Below, in pieces: positions 1 to 7,407 of a stretch of 19,520 nucleotides of DNA. The stretch covers positions 1 through 19,520 of the forward strand of contig CAZSTA010000053.1 in the NCBI GenBank assembly GCA_964609495.1, read 5' to 3'. The position numbers and the translations under genes are program-made. This DNA comes from CAZSTA01 sp964609495 [NCBI: uncultured bacterium] (GTDB taxonomy: Bacteria > CAZSTA01). The notes below the pieces were generated by a model that ran no database searches, was not told the origin of the DNA, and worked only from the letters and a program-made list of their open reading frames with translations. How positions within the stretch are numbered: position 1 is the first letter of the stretch; each line of letters begins with the position of its first letter.

Positions 1-175
1 ATACTCTTCGATGACTTCCCTCGATTTTGTCTCTATGCTGATCGAGAAAACAGGAGTGGTAATCTCTCCAGGAACAGGTTTTGGTCCACTAGGCGAGGGA
101 TATGTAAGAATCGCTCTAGTGGCTCCGGAGGAGAGATTGAAGGAGGCTGTGCGCAGGATAGGTGAGATACTGTAG
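1..175 (+). CDS. Class I aminotransferase, C-terminal fragment (probable LL-diaminopimelate aminotransferase)
   Basis: Partial gene cut by the left window edge; frame 2 is open from base 2 to a TAG at 173-175 and gives the last 57 residues. The tail reads GVVISPGTGFGPLGEGYVRI followed by a helix rich in Glu, Arg and Lys. This is the C-terminal small-domain signature of fold-type I PLP aminotransferases, where the Arg of the YVRI segment binds the substrate alpha-carboxylate. The wording GTGFGPxGEGYxRIAL is closest to DapL, which makes LL-diaminopimelate for lysine and peptidoglycan synthesis. AspC/AlaC-type aminotransferases share this tail, and the catalytic Lys lies outside the window, so the exact substrate is uncertain. 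Confidence 0.65.
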   Translation, partial: YSSMTSLDFVSMLIEKTGVVISPGTGFGPLGEGYVRIALVAPEERLKEAVRRIGEIL

Positions 176-344
176 ATAAAAATTCATATGTCTTCAGGTC
201 CTCCAAGTCGGCGATTGAAAAGTTTACATAATATGTTTAGAGAGATTCGCTCGAATTGGGCTTCTGCTGGGTATATTTGCTTAGCTGAAGCTCTTTACTT
301 TTGAAGCCGGGGAATTAGAGCTTTTCCATTCTCTACTAAAGCAG

Positions 345-373
345 TTGCCTAATTTCTCAAAATATGTTAAAAT
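345..373 (+). promoter_or_regulatory. Sigma-70-type promoter for lon
   Basis: TTGCCT at 345-350, a 17-bp spacer and TAAAAT at 368-373, inside an AT-rich tract. The expected transcription start is near 380, which leaves a leader of about 30 nt before the lon Shine-Dalgarno. The rest of the 176-412 gap holds only a weak 7-bp stem (288-294 with 317-323) that might end the upstream gene. I saw no CIRCE-type heat-shock element. Confidence 0.5.
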
Positions 374-412
374 ATATATAGAGAAATCGATGGACCTTAG
401 GAGGTTTATGAA

Positions 413-2788
413 ATGGCTAAGATTGAAGAGTCGGAAAAAGTATCTGAGAATTTACATAATATACCCTTACATAATATACCCTCAGAGCTTCCCCTTTTAC
501 CCCTACGAAATTCTGTTATCTTTCCCCGCTTGGTGATCCCTCTAGCTATAGGTAGGCCTAGATCCTCCAAGGCCGTTGAAGAGGCTATACTTAATCATAA
601 GATGTTATGCGTAGTCGCTCAAAAGAGCCCGGAGATAGAAGAACCAACTCTTGAAGATATGTTCACTGTGGGAACTGCAGTGATTATTAAGAAGATAGCT
701 AAGATGCCCGATGGGAGTTCCCAGATATTGGTAGAGGGTTTATGCCGCGTTAGAGTAAAGAAGAAACTCCAAGCCGATCCCTACGTAATAGTTATGATCG
801 AGGAAATAGGCGAATCTCAACAGAGTTCCGTGGAGCTAGAGGCTCTAATGCGGATGGTAAATAGTCAACTAGAGCAATGCACCAAATTGGGAAAGACGAT
901 TCCTACCGATGTCCTAATCACCGCGCTTAACATCAGTGATCCAGGGCATTTGGCAGATCTAGTTGCCTCCTCTTTTATGTCCAGTGTAGTCGATAGGCAA
1001 AACATATTGGAGACCTTCGATACCATAGAGAGATTACGAGAGATAACCGTATTCCTCGAGAAGGAGATACAACTTCTGAAGGTTCAGTCCAAGATTCAAT
1101 ATCATATTCAGAAGGAGATGGGAAAGAGTCAGCGAGAGTATTACCTAAGGGAACAGATGAAAGCCATCCAGGAAGAACTGGGAGAGAAGGATGAGCTATC
1201 GGCTGAGATCGCTGAGTTCAAGGAGAAGATAAAGGATGCCGAGATGAGCGAAGAGGTAGAAAAGAAGGCTCTAAAAGAGGTTGATAGACTAGCGAAGATG
1301 CCCTCAGCCTCGGCTGAGGCAGTTGTTGTTCGCACCTACCTCGACTGGTTAGTAACGATTCCCTGGTCGATCGAGACGGAAGACAAACTCGATACCAAAG
1401 AAGCCGCTAAGATCCTCGATGAAGATCATTACGGCTTGGAGAAGCCTAAGGAACGAGTCATCGAGTATCTAGCTGTTCGTCAGCTAAAGAAGAAGATGAA
1501 GGGGCCCATCCTCTGTTTCGTAGGTCCTCCTGGGGTGGGAAAGACCTCCGTGGGGAGATCTATCGCTAGAGCCTTGGGAAGAAAGTTCATCCGAATGTCC
1601 CTAGGTGGCATCCATGATGAGGCTGAGATTCGGGGACATCGCCGAACCTACATCGGCGCGCTTCCCGGTCGAATAATCCAAGGGATAAGACAAGCAGGTT
1701 CGCGCAATCCTGTCTTTATGATCGACGAAATAGATAAAGTGGGAGCTGACTTCCGGGGAGATCCCTCCGCCGCGCTATTGGAAGTTCTTGATCCAGAGCA
1801 GAACAACAGCTTCCGAGATCATTACCTAGACGTCCCCTTTGATCTATCCGCAGTGGTGTTTATTACTACCGCCAATATCCTTGACCCAATCCCTCCCGCG
1901 TTAAGAGATCGGATGGAGGTTTTGGAATTTCCTGGATACATACCTGAGGAGAAATTGGCGATAGCTCAGCAATTCCTAGTGCCGAAACAAATAGAAGCGC
2001 ATGGTCTTACTAAAGAGCAGATTCAATTCACTGATTCTGCGATAATGATGATCATCAGCGAGTATACTCGCGAGGCAGGGGTGAGAAATGTTGAGCGAGA
2101 GATCGCGACTATCTGTCGCAAAGTTGCTCGCAAGATCGTAGAGGGAGAGGGGACAAGGGAGGAGGTTACCCCCGATATGTTGCGAGAATACCTCGGAGTT
2201 CCCAAATTCTTCAACGAAGTGCTAGAGGGGCAAGATCTCGTAGGAGTTGCGACTGGACTCGCCTGGACTCAGGCGGGAGGAGATATCCTCTTCTTCGAGG
2301 CAACGAAGCTTCCGGGCAAGGGAAACCTGGAGCTCACCGGACATCTGGGTGAAATTATGCAGGAGTCGGCTAAAGCCGCTTTAAGTTATGCCCGAGCCAA
2401 TGCTAGGCGACTAGGAATAGAGTCAAACTTTTATGAAAAATATGATATTCACCTCCACGTTCCGGCTGGTGCGATCCCAAAGGATGGCTCTTCGGCAGGA
2501 ATCACTATCGCGACTGTGATAATCTCCGCTCTGACAGAGAGGCCAGTGCGCCGAGATATAGGGATGACTGGAGAGATAACCTTGCGAGGAAGAATTCTTC
2601 CCATAGGTGGAGTGCGAGAGAAGGTGTTGGCGGCTCACCGAATGGGGATAAGAAAGGTTATAATCCCCAGGAGAAATGAGAAGGATCTAGAGGAAGTTCC
2701 CGCGAAGGAGAAGGGCGAATTAGAATTCATCTTTGTGGATAGTATGGATGAGGTATTGAATATAGTCATCTCCTCATCCCCATCGTAA
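413..2788 (+). CDS. lon: ATP-dependent protease Lon
   Basis: Cytoplasmic AAA+ serine protease that degrades damaged and regulatory proteins; 791 residues, full length for bacterial Lon. In order: N-terminal substrate-binding LAN domain (about 25-215, beginning [13 protein letters not shown]), coiled-coil linker with the [19 protein letters not shown] signature (about 240-258), AAA+ module with Walker A GPPGVGKT at 371-378 and Walker B with D438 and E439, then the protease domain. The catalytic dyad is S694 (in PKDGSSAG) and K737 (in GGVREKV). Their spacing of 43 residues equals that of E. coli Lon (S679/K722). The ATG at 413 is chosen because AGGAGG at 399-404 sits 8 nt upstream. Residues 14-23 are a duplicated LHNIP pentapeptide, an oddity ahead of the conserved domain. 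It is probably transcribed on its own from the promoter just upstream. Confidence 0.97.
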   Translation: MAKIEESEKVSENLHNIPLHNIPSELPLLPLRNSVIFPRLVIPLAIGRPRSSKAVEEAILNHKMLCVVAQKSPEIEEPTLEDMFTVGTAVIIKKIAKMPDGSSQILVEGLCRVRVKKKLQADPYVIVMIEEIGESQQSSVELEALMRMVNSQLEQCTKLGKTIPTDVLITALNISDPGHLADLVASSFMSSVVDRQNILETFDTIERLREITVFLEKEIQLLKVQSKIQYHIQKEMGKSQREYYLREQMKAIQEELGEKDELSAEIAEFKEKIKDAEMSEEVEKKALKEVDRLAKMPSASAEAVVVRTYLDWLVTIPWSIETEDKLDTKEAAKILDEDHYGLEKPKERVIEYLAVRQLKKKMKGPILCFVGPPGVGKTSVGRSIARALGRKFIRMSLGGIHDEAEIRGHRRTYIGALPGRIIQGIRQAGSRNPVFMIDEIDKVGADFRGDPSAALLEVLDPEQNNSFRDHYLDVPFDLSAVVFITTANILDPIPPALRDRMEVLEFPGYIPEEKLAIAQQFLVPKQIEAHGLTKEQIQFTDSAIMMIISEYTREAGVRNVEREIATICRKVARKIVEGEGTREEVTPDMLREYLGVPKFFNEVLEGQDLVGVATGLAWTQAGGDILFFEATKLPGKGNLELTGHLGEIMQESAKAALSYARANARRLGIESNFYEKYDIHLHVPAGAIPKDGSSAGITIATVIISALTERPVRRDIGMTGEITLRGRILPIGGVREKVLAAHRMGIRKVIIPRRNEKDLEEVPAKEKGELEFIFVDSMDEVLNIVISSSPS
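452..481 (+). repeat. Perfect 15-bp tandem duplication inside the lon 5' end
   Basis: TTACATAATATACCC occurs twice head to tail (452-466 and 467-481), in frame, encoding [10 protein letters not shown] at Lon residues 14-23. The copies are identical at DNA level, which points to recent slippage or duplication. They lie before the conserved LAN domain, so the protein probably tolerates length change here. Confidence 0.9.
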
Positions 2789-2839
2789 GTTTACATAAAA
2801 ATTATAGTTGAAGGAAAGTTGAAAAGGAGGAGTTAACAA

Positions 2840-3793
2840 GTGGGCGAAAAGTATATGAGCATGCATCCCGCCATCACAAATGGCAAGAAGTCCTGGTATG
2901 AATTTATGAAGGTGGGAATAATTCATTTTATGATCTTTCCCAGCACTATGAAGGGGGAAGGTCCCATTGTAGAGACGATAAGCAAGATCGCTAATGATGA
3001 TTTCTTCACCGCCATCGAGATCTCTTGGATAAAGGATGACAAAGTCCGAGAGGAAGCTAAGAACGTTCTCGAAGTTAGTGGTTTGACGGTAGGTTATGGA
3101 GCACAGCCAGTCCTTCTATCTCAGAAGCTTTCCCTTAATCACCTGGATGAGACCGAGCGCCAGAAAGCTATCGCTCAAATCAAGGCTTGTATAGATGAGG
3201 CTAATTATATGGGAATAGAACGAGTAGCGGTTCTCGCCGGTCCTGATCCAGGAGATGCGGATAGGGATAGAGCCTTTAAGTTGCTGGTAGATTCCCTTGA
3301 TCAACTCTGCACTTACGCGGAAGATAAAGGGATGGGGATGACTCTGGAGACCTTCGATAGAGAGATTGACAAGAGGAGCCTGATCGGTCCTTCTGATTAT
3401 GCCGTTAGGTTAGCGGAGGCGGTCAAGGAGAAGCATAACAACTTTGGATTGCTGTATGATCTGAGTCATGCCCCTCTTCTAGGGGAGAAGCCAAGCTATG
3501 CCCTACCTCTTCTCAAGGATCACCTAGTTCATATCCATATCGGTAACTGCGCGATGAGGGATAAAGAGCATCCAGCCTATGGTGATATGCATCCTCACTT
3601 CGGGATCAAGGGCGGAGAGAATGGGGTAGATGAACTAGCCGAGTTCCTCAGAGTTCTCTTCGAGATTGGATACTTCGATAAAGATGAGAAGCCCATCGTC
3701 AGCTTCGAGGTAATGCCTTTGCCAAATGAGACCTCTGAGCTAGTGATCGCTAACTCCAAGAGGACTCTCAGAGAGGCTTGGTTGAAGCTCTAG
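2840..3793 (+). CDS. Sugar phosphate isomerase/epimerase-like TIM-barrel protein
   Basis: 317 residues of the xylose-isomerase-like TIM-barrel family (AP endonuclease family 2 fold), which uses a divalent metal to isomerise or epimerise sugars and keto-sugars. Probable metal ligands in the family order are E170 (LETFD), D207 with H210 (YDLSHAP), H233 (HIHIGN) and E290 (SFEVMP). The GTG start at 2840 has AAGGAGG at 2824-2830, 9 nt upstream; the internal ATG codons have no comparable site. It starts 51 bp after lon and precedes the inositol-type genes on the same strand, so it probably acts in that pathway, for instance as an inosose isomerase or epimerase. It is clearly different from the IolO-like barrel at 7408-8217. 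The substrate cannot be read from the sequence. Confidence 0.85.
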   Translation: MGEKYMSMHPAITNGKKSWYEFMKVGIIHFMIFPSTMKGEGPIVETISKIANDDFFTAIEISWIKDDKVREEAKNVLEVSGLTVGYGAQPVLLSQKLSLNHLDETERQKAIAQIKACIDEANYMGIERVAVLAGPDPGDADRDRAFKLLVDSLDQLCTYAEDKGMGMTLETFDREIDKRSLIGPSDYAVRLAEAVKEKHNNFGLLYDLSHAPLLGEKPSYALPLLKDHLVHIHIGNCAMRDKEHPAYGDMHPHFGIKGGENGVDELAEFLRVLFEIGYFDKDEKPIVSFEVMPLPNETSELVIANSKRTLREAWLKL

Positions 3794-3811
3794 TTCGGCG
3801 GAGATGTCAGG

Positions 3812-3840
3812 TTGGGCATAACAATAGAGGCTTGTTATAT
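3812..3840 (+). promoter_or_regulatory. Possible promoter overlapping a small palindrome
   Basis: TTGGGC (3812-3817), 17-bp spacer, TTATAT (3835-3840). The spacer and -10 region carry a 7-bp inverted repeat, ATAACAA (3818-3824) with TTGTTAT (3832-3838), separated by 7 nt. The arrangement would suit a repressor site controlling the downstream dehydrogenase operon. The -35 match is poor, so this is tentative. Confidence 0.25.
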
Positions 3841-3845
3841 AGTTT

Positions 3846-3877
3846 CGCTATTCCGGAAGCTGGATTTCGGAATAGCG
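3846..3877 (+). terminator. Strong hairpin after the TIM-barrel gene (terminator-like, weak T-tract)
   Basis: CGCTATTCCG (3846-3855) pairs perfectly with CGGAATAGCG (3868-3877). Three more pairs, one a G-T wobble, can extend it to 13 bp with a 6-nt loop. It lies 52 bp after the stop codon of the upstream gene, where a terminator is expected. The following bases are only TTCTATCC, so termination may be inefficient or factor-assisted. Confidence 0.45.
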
Positions 3878-3930
3878 TTCTATCCTATTGAGAAATGATC
3901 AAAACTGCGAACCTTTCTCTTGATGAGTTT

Positions 3931-4033
3931 CCCCCTCACCCTATCCCTCTCCCACGAGGGGAGAGGGGATTCTTGAGACCTGCGACTCCTTCTATTCTCC
4001 CCTCCCTTGACGGGAGGGGTTAGGGGAGGGTGA
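3931..4033 (+). repeat. GC-rich hairpin intergenic repeat, copy A
   Basis: About 103 bp from CCCCCTCACCC to GGGAGGGTGA. It holds two hairpins: CCCTCTCCC (3945-3953) with GGGAGAGGG (3959-3967), and CCCCTCCC (3999-4006) with GGGAGGGG (4012-4019). The two ends are roughly inverted copies of each other. A second copy lies at 10068-10173 in the same orientation. Intergenic repeats beginning CCCCCTCACCC with CCCTCTCCC stems are common in many bacterial genomes, and their chance translations (LTPPVKGG-like) fill databases. Probably a small non-autonomous mobile or structural repeat; an open frame reading through it on the minus strand is not a gene. Confidence 0.8.
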
Positions 4034-4097
4034 TTTAAGCAATTCTCCCTGAAATCTTTTGAAATTACATATATTTGATGAAAGGAGGTTCTCACTA

Positions 4098-5267
4098 ATG
4101 AAAGGACTAATACTTGATGCTAAATGGGATCCTAAGCCTGACTACACGGTTAGCGAGTGGGAGAAGAAGACGGGAAAAGTTATCACTGGCAATAGTGTAT
4201 GGCGATATCCCAAGCTGGAGGTCCGAGAGATTCCTAAACCTCAGATCGGTCCCAAAGATGTTCTACTTAGGATAAAAAATTGTGGAGTCTGTGGCTCTGA
4301 TATGCACTTTTATGAGACGGACAAGGCTGGCTATATCCTCTATCCGGGCTTAACTAAATTCCCTTCTATATTAGGTCATGAGTTCTCAGGAGTGGTAGAG
4401 GAAGTGGGAAGTGAGGTTACTGATCTTGTGCCTGGGGATATGGTTACTGCGGAGGAGATGATCTGGTGTGGAGAGTGTAAACCTTGCCGCGGAGGGTTTC
4501 CTAACCACTGCCAGAATCTGGAGGAGATAGGTTTCACGATCAACGGGGCTTTCGCCGAGTATATAGCGGTCGGAGCTAAATACTGCTGGAAGATCAACTC
4601 TCTTATGGATGTGTATGAAGATGAGGGGACAGCCTTTGAAGTAGGGGCGACCGTTGAGCCAACTTCAGTCTCCTACAACGCTATCTTCGAGCGAGGAGGA
4701 GGCTTTAGACCAGGGGCTTATGTCGTAGTCTATGGTGCTGGACCAATCGGGTTGACCTCTATAGCTCTAGCCAAAGCCTCGGGAGCCGCGAAAGTTATCG
4801 CCTTTGAGATTTCGGAGGGAAGAAGAAGACTAGCGCCAGATATGGGAGCGGATTACGTCTTCGATCCACAAGCTTTGGAGAGGGATGGATCATCGCCGGC
4901 AGAAGTAGTTATGGATCTAACTTCGGGAGAAGGAGCGGACTTCCAGATCGAGGCGGCCGGTGCTCCAACTAAGACCATTCCTGAGATGGAGAAGACGCTG
5001 GCTATAAATGGCAAAGTGGTACAGATCGGACGAGCCGCGGAGCGTGTTCCTATGTATATCGAGACCTTCCAGGTTAGGAGAGCTCAATTATACGGTTCTC
5101 AAGGACACTCAGGGCATGATATCTTCCCCAATGTCATCAGGATGATGGCTGCGAAGCTGATAGATAATTCTAAGATGATCACCGCTCGCTACCCGCTAGA
5201 CGAGGTAGTAAGTGCTATAGCTCAATCCACAATGAGACAAGATGGAAAGATTATGGTGAAAGTGTAA
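4098..5267 (+). CDS. iolM: Zinc-dependent dehydrogenase, scyllo-inosose 3-dehydrogenase-like (IolM)
   Basis: 389-residue medium-chain (MDR) alcohol dehydrogenase. Catalytic zinc ligands are C65 (GVCGSD) and H94 with E95 (GHEFSG). A structural zinc lobe is formed by C124, C127, C130 and C138. The NAD(P)-binding glycine motif GAGPIG is at 213-218. The long N-terminal leader, with WDPKPDY and VWRYPKLEVREIPKP before the GroES-like fold, matches what I recall of Thermotoga maritima TM0412 (IolM), which oxidises scyllo-inosose to a diketo-inositol. A threonine- or sorbitol-dehydrogenase role is the alternative, but the neighbours favour IolM. ATG 4098 is preferred over the in-frame TTG at 4059 because AAAGGAGGT (4081-4089) sits 8 nt upstream. 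The next gene follows almost directly. Confidence 0.8.
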   Translation: MKGLILDAKWDPKPDYTVSEWEKKTGKVITGNSVWRYPKLEVREIPKPQIGPKDVLLRIKNCGVCGSDMHFYETDKAGYILYPGLTKFPSILGHEFSGVVEEVGSEVTDLVPGDMVTAEEMIWCGECKPCRGGFPNHCQNLEEIGFTINGAFAEYIAVGAKYCWKINSLMDVYEDEGTAFEVGATVEPTSVSYNAIFERGGGFRPGAYVVVYGAGPIGLTSIALAKASGAAKVIAFEISEGRRRLAPDMGADYVFDPQALERDGSSPAEVVMDLTSGEGADFQIEAAGAPTKTIPEMEKTLAINGKVVQIGRAAERVPMYIETFQVRRAQLYGSQGHSGHDIFPNVIRMMAAKLIDNSKMITARYPLDEVVSAIAQSTMRQDGKIMVKV

Positions 5268-5280
5268 AGGGGTGATAGAA

Positions 5281-6303
5281 GTGGCGGATACTATGTTAGC
5301 GGCTGTCTTTGAGGGAGAGGGTTCGCTCCACTTGAAGGAGGTCCCAGTTCCATCTATCAAAAAGGATGACGAGGTGCTTTTAGAAGTAGAGGCAGCTAGC
5401 ATTTGCGGGACTGACGTTCATATCCTAGAAGTTCCTCCCGGACATCCTGCTACTCCCGGGGTAATATTAGGGCATGAATATACTGGTAAAGTAGTGGAGG
5501 TGGGAAAAGCGGTAGCACATATCAAGGAGGGCGATCGAGTCGTGGTTGATCCTAATCCTTCTTGTGGATATTGTCGCTATTGCCAGATGGGATTGCCCAA
5601 TATGTGCTCCAACCTCACAACTTTGGGGATATTTATAGATGGGGGTTTTGCCCCCTACAATGTGGCTCCAGTTAAGGCATTATATAAGATATCTCCCGAT
5701 CTAGCTCCTGAGATCGCGGTCTTCGCTGAACCTCTGTCCTGTGTAATGAATGGAGCTAGTAAGATCAAGCTCCAACCTGGAGAATCCGTGGTTATCCTAG
5801 GAGCAGGACCCATCGGATTATACTTCACTCAGTTGTTTAAAGCTGGCGGAGCGGGTAAGATCATCGTCTCGGAGATAAATCCCTTCCGCAGTCGTTTCGC
5901 TATTGAAAGCGGAGCGGATATGGTTATAGACCCAACCAACGAGGATTTAACGGGGATAGTGAGAAGAGAAACAGAGATCGGGGCTGATGTAGTGGTCGAT
6001 GCGGTAGGCTCTCTCATTCGTCAGGCGATGGCTATCATAAGGCGAGGCGGGAAGATACTTCTTTTCGGGATGAATGCCAATGCCCGCGCTGAGATCGCCC
6101 AAAATGATATAACTCGCAATGAAATCGAGCTTTTGGGGACTTACATAGCCAAAGCCACCTTTCCTCCAACGGTTAAAATCTTGGAGAGCGGAATATTGCC
6201 TCTGAGGAAGCTCATAACTCATCAGCTCCCTCTAAGCGATATCCATAAGGGGATTGAGCTTATGAAGAGTGGAGAAGCGATAGAAATTGTAGTTAAACCC
6301 TAA
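5281..6303 (+). CDS. Second zinc-dependent alcohol dehydrogenase (MDR family)
   Basis: 340 residues. Catalytic zinc ligands are C42 (SICGTD) and H65 with E66 (GHEYTG). The structural zinc cysteines are C95, C98, C101 and C109. GAGPIGL at 174-180 is the NAD(P) site. The family includes sorbitol, threonine and galactitol dehydrogenases. The GTG at 5281 follows AAGGGGTGAT, a near-perfect anti-SD match that begins within the iolM stop codon, so the two genes are probably translationally coupled. The GTG at 5272 lies inside that SD, and ATG 5293, where the family fold begins (MLAAVFEG), is a further alternative. Lying between iolM and iolN, it is a candidate for the missing first step (inositol to inosose) or for reduction of a downstream keto-acid. 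Only the enzyme class is certain. Confidence 0.88.
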   Translation: MADTMLAAVFEGEGSLHLKEVPVPSIKKDDEVLLEVEAASICGTDVHILEVPPGHPATPGVILGHEYTGKVVEVGKAVAHIKEGDRVVVDPNPSCGYCRYCQMGLPNMCSNLTTLGIFIDGGFAPYNVAPVKALYKISPDLAPEIAVFAEPLSCVMNGASKIKLQPGESVVILGAGPIGLYFTQLFKAGGAGKIIVSEINPFRSRFAIESGADMVIDPTNEDLTGIVRRETEIGADVVVDAVGSLIRQAMAIIRRGGKILLFGMNANARAEIAQNDITRNEIELLGTYIAKATFPPTVKILESGILPLRKLITHQLPLSDIHKGIELMKSGEAIEIVVKP

Positions 6304-6333
6304 GAACTTTTTACACTAGAAAGGAGATCAATA

Positions 6334-7302
6334 ATGGGAAATTGGAAACTGCCACCTGAGGGTGGGCATATGGAAAAAGCTGATAAAATCTATTTTCAGA
6401 ATATGACTTACCACGATATCGAGGAGAGGCTCAAAAAGAACGATCTGATCATCATCCCCACGGGAAGCACCGAGGCTCATGGTCCTAGTGCTAATCCTGG
6501 GGAGGACACCTTCTTAGTCACCAGAATGGCTGAGCTTGTTGCTCAGAAGACCGGTTGCACCGTCGCCCAGCCCACCTGGTATGGTTCTCATCCCTACCAT
6601 CATATGGGAATGCCCGGCACGATCGTGGTTCCCGAGGAGGTATTTGTAGGTCTATTGAAGGCGATTATGGCTGGCTTCTGGAATGCCGGATTTAGAAAGC
6701 AAATACTTCTCAACGGACATGGGCAGGAGTATGTAATCCCTACTGCTATTCATCAATTCGCTAAGGAGTATCAGGTTCCCGGGGTCTTCATCAATCTGAA
6801 CTGGTATCACGCCGTTCAAGATCATTTCAAGCTGAAGGAGGAAGGCGGTCCCTATGAAACTAACTTCATCCATGCTGATGAGGCGGAGACCTCTTGGGCT
6901 TTAGCCCTCTTCCCGGAGATGATCAATATGGAATATGCAGTCGATACCACCCCCAGAGGATATTTAAAAGAAGGGCATATCGATAAAGCTGGCAATCTCC
7001 TCCACCGCCCGATAGCTTGGTATGGGCAGGTGGGATGTGGTCCGATCGAGATCGCCGCTTATCCCGAAGGATGTGTGGGAAAGTCAACCTTAGGGGATGC
7101 GGAGAAGGCTAAACCGGGAGTTGAAGCTTTGTTGGATTATATGGTCGAACTTCACGATGATATAATGGAGAGATTTCCTGTCGGAGTTCTACCTCCTATC
7201 GAGGAAGTTACCCAGAGAAGAAAAGAGGATGTCGAGGCCGTAATCAAGGGTCCCTTAGCCGAGGGCGGAAGAAGCATCTATACGCTCAAATATCCTATGT
7301 AG
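6334..7302 (+). CDS. iolN: Creatininase-family hydrolase, 3-dehydro-scyllo-inosose hydrolase-like (IolN)
   Basis: 322 residues of the creatininase superfamily, a metal-dependent amidohydrolase-like fold. The expected metal and active-site positions are visible: E47 and H49 in IPTGSTEAHGP, D58 in GEDT, H129 in NGHGQE, and E185 in HADEAETS. In Thermotoga maritima a creatininase-like protein (IolN) opens the ring of the diketo-inositol made by IolM to give 5-keto-L-gluconate. Being flanked here by IolM- and IolO-like genes makes the same role likely. Creatinine hydrolysis is unlikely, since no creatine or sarcosine genes are nearby. AAGGAGATC (6321-6329) supports ATG 6334; the in-frame ATG at residue 13 is a weaker alternative. 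The gap to the previous gene is 30 bp. Confidence 0.78.
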   Translation: MGNWKLPPEGGHMEKADKIYFQNMTYHDIEERLKKNDLIIIPTGSTEAHGPSANPGEDTFLVTRMAELVAQKTGCTVAQPTWYGSHPYHHMGMPGTIVVPEEVFVGLLKAIMAGFWNAGFRKQILLNGHGQEYVIPTAIHQFAKEYQVPGVFINLNWYHAVQDHFKLKEEGGPYETNFIHADEAETSWALALFPEMINMEYAVDTTPRGYLKEGHIDKAGNLLHRPIAWYGQVGCGPIEIAAYPEGCVGKSTLGDAEKAKPGVEALLDYMVELHDDIMERFPVGVLPPIEEVTQRRKEDVEAVIKGPLAEGGRSIYTLKYPM

Positions 7303-7313
7303 TCGTAATTCTG

Positions 7314-7353
7314 AGGCAGATCAGATCTTACTTAACTGAGATCTGATCTGCCT
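7314..7353 (+). repeat. Perfect 15-bp inverted repeat between iolN and iolO
   Basis: AGGCAGATCAGATCT (7314-7328) and its exact reverse complement (7339-7353) flank a 10-nt centre; a further A-T pair and a T-G wobble reduce the loop to 6 nt. It begins 12 bp after the iolN stop. No T-tract follows on the plus strand (ATTAGCTG), nor on the minus strand, so it is not a textbook terminator. It may stabilise or process the mRNA, attenuate iolO, or be a protein-binding site. Confidence 0.9.
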
Positions 7354-7407
7354 ATTAGCTGATAAAGAGAGGATAAAGTTTATCTTATAAGAATAGGGGG
7401 TGCCATC

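Noticed and set aside
3880-4095. Minus-strand open frame translating to LTPPVKGG-like residues
   Set aside because: It runs through the GC-rich hairpin repeat; such products are a common artefact of this repeat and there is no SD or domain.
4059-4097. TTG 4059 as start of the IolM-like gene
   Set aside because: No SD precedes it, whereas ATG 4098 has AAAGGAGGT 8 nt upstream and gives the N-terminus expected for the family.
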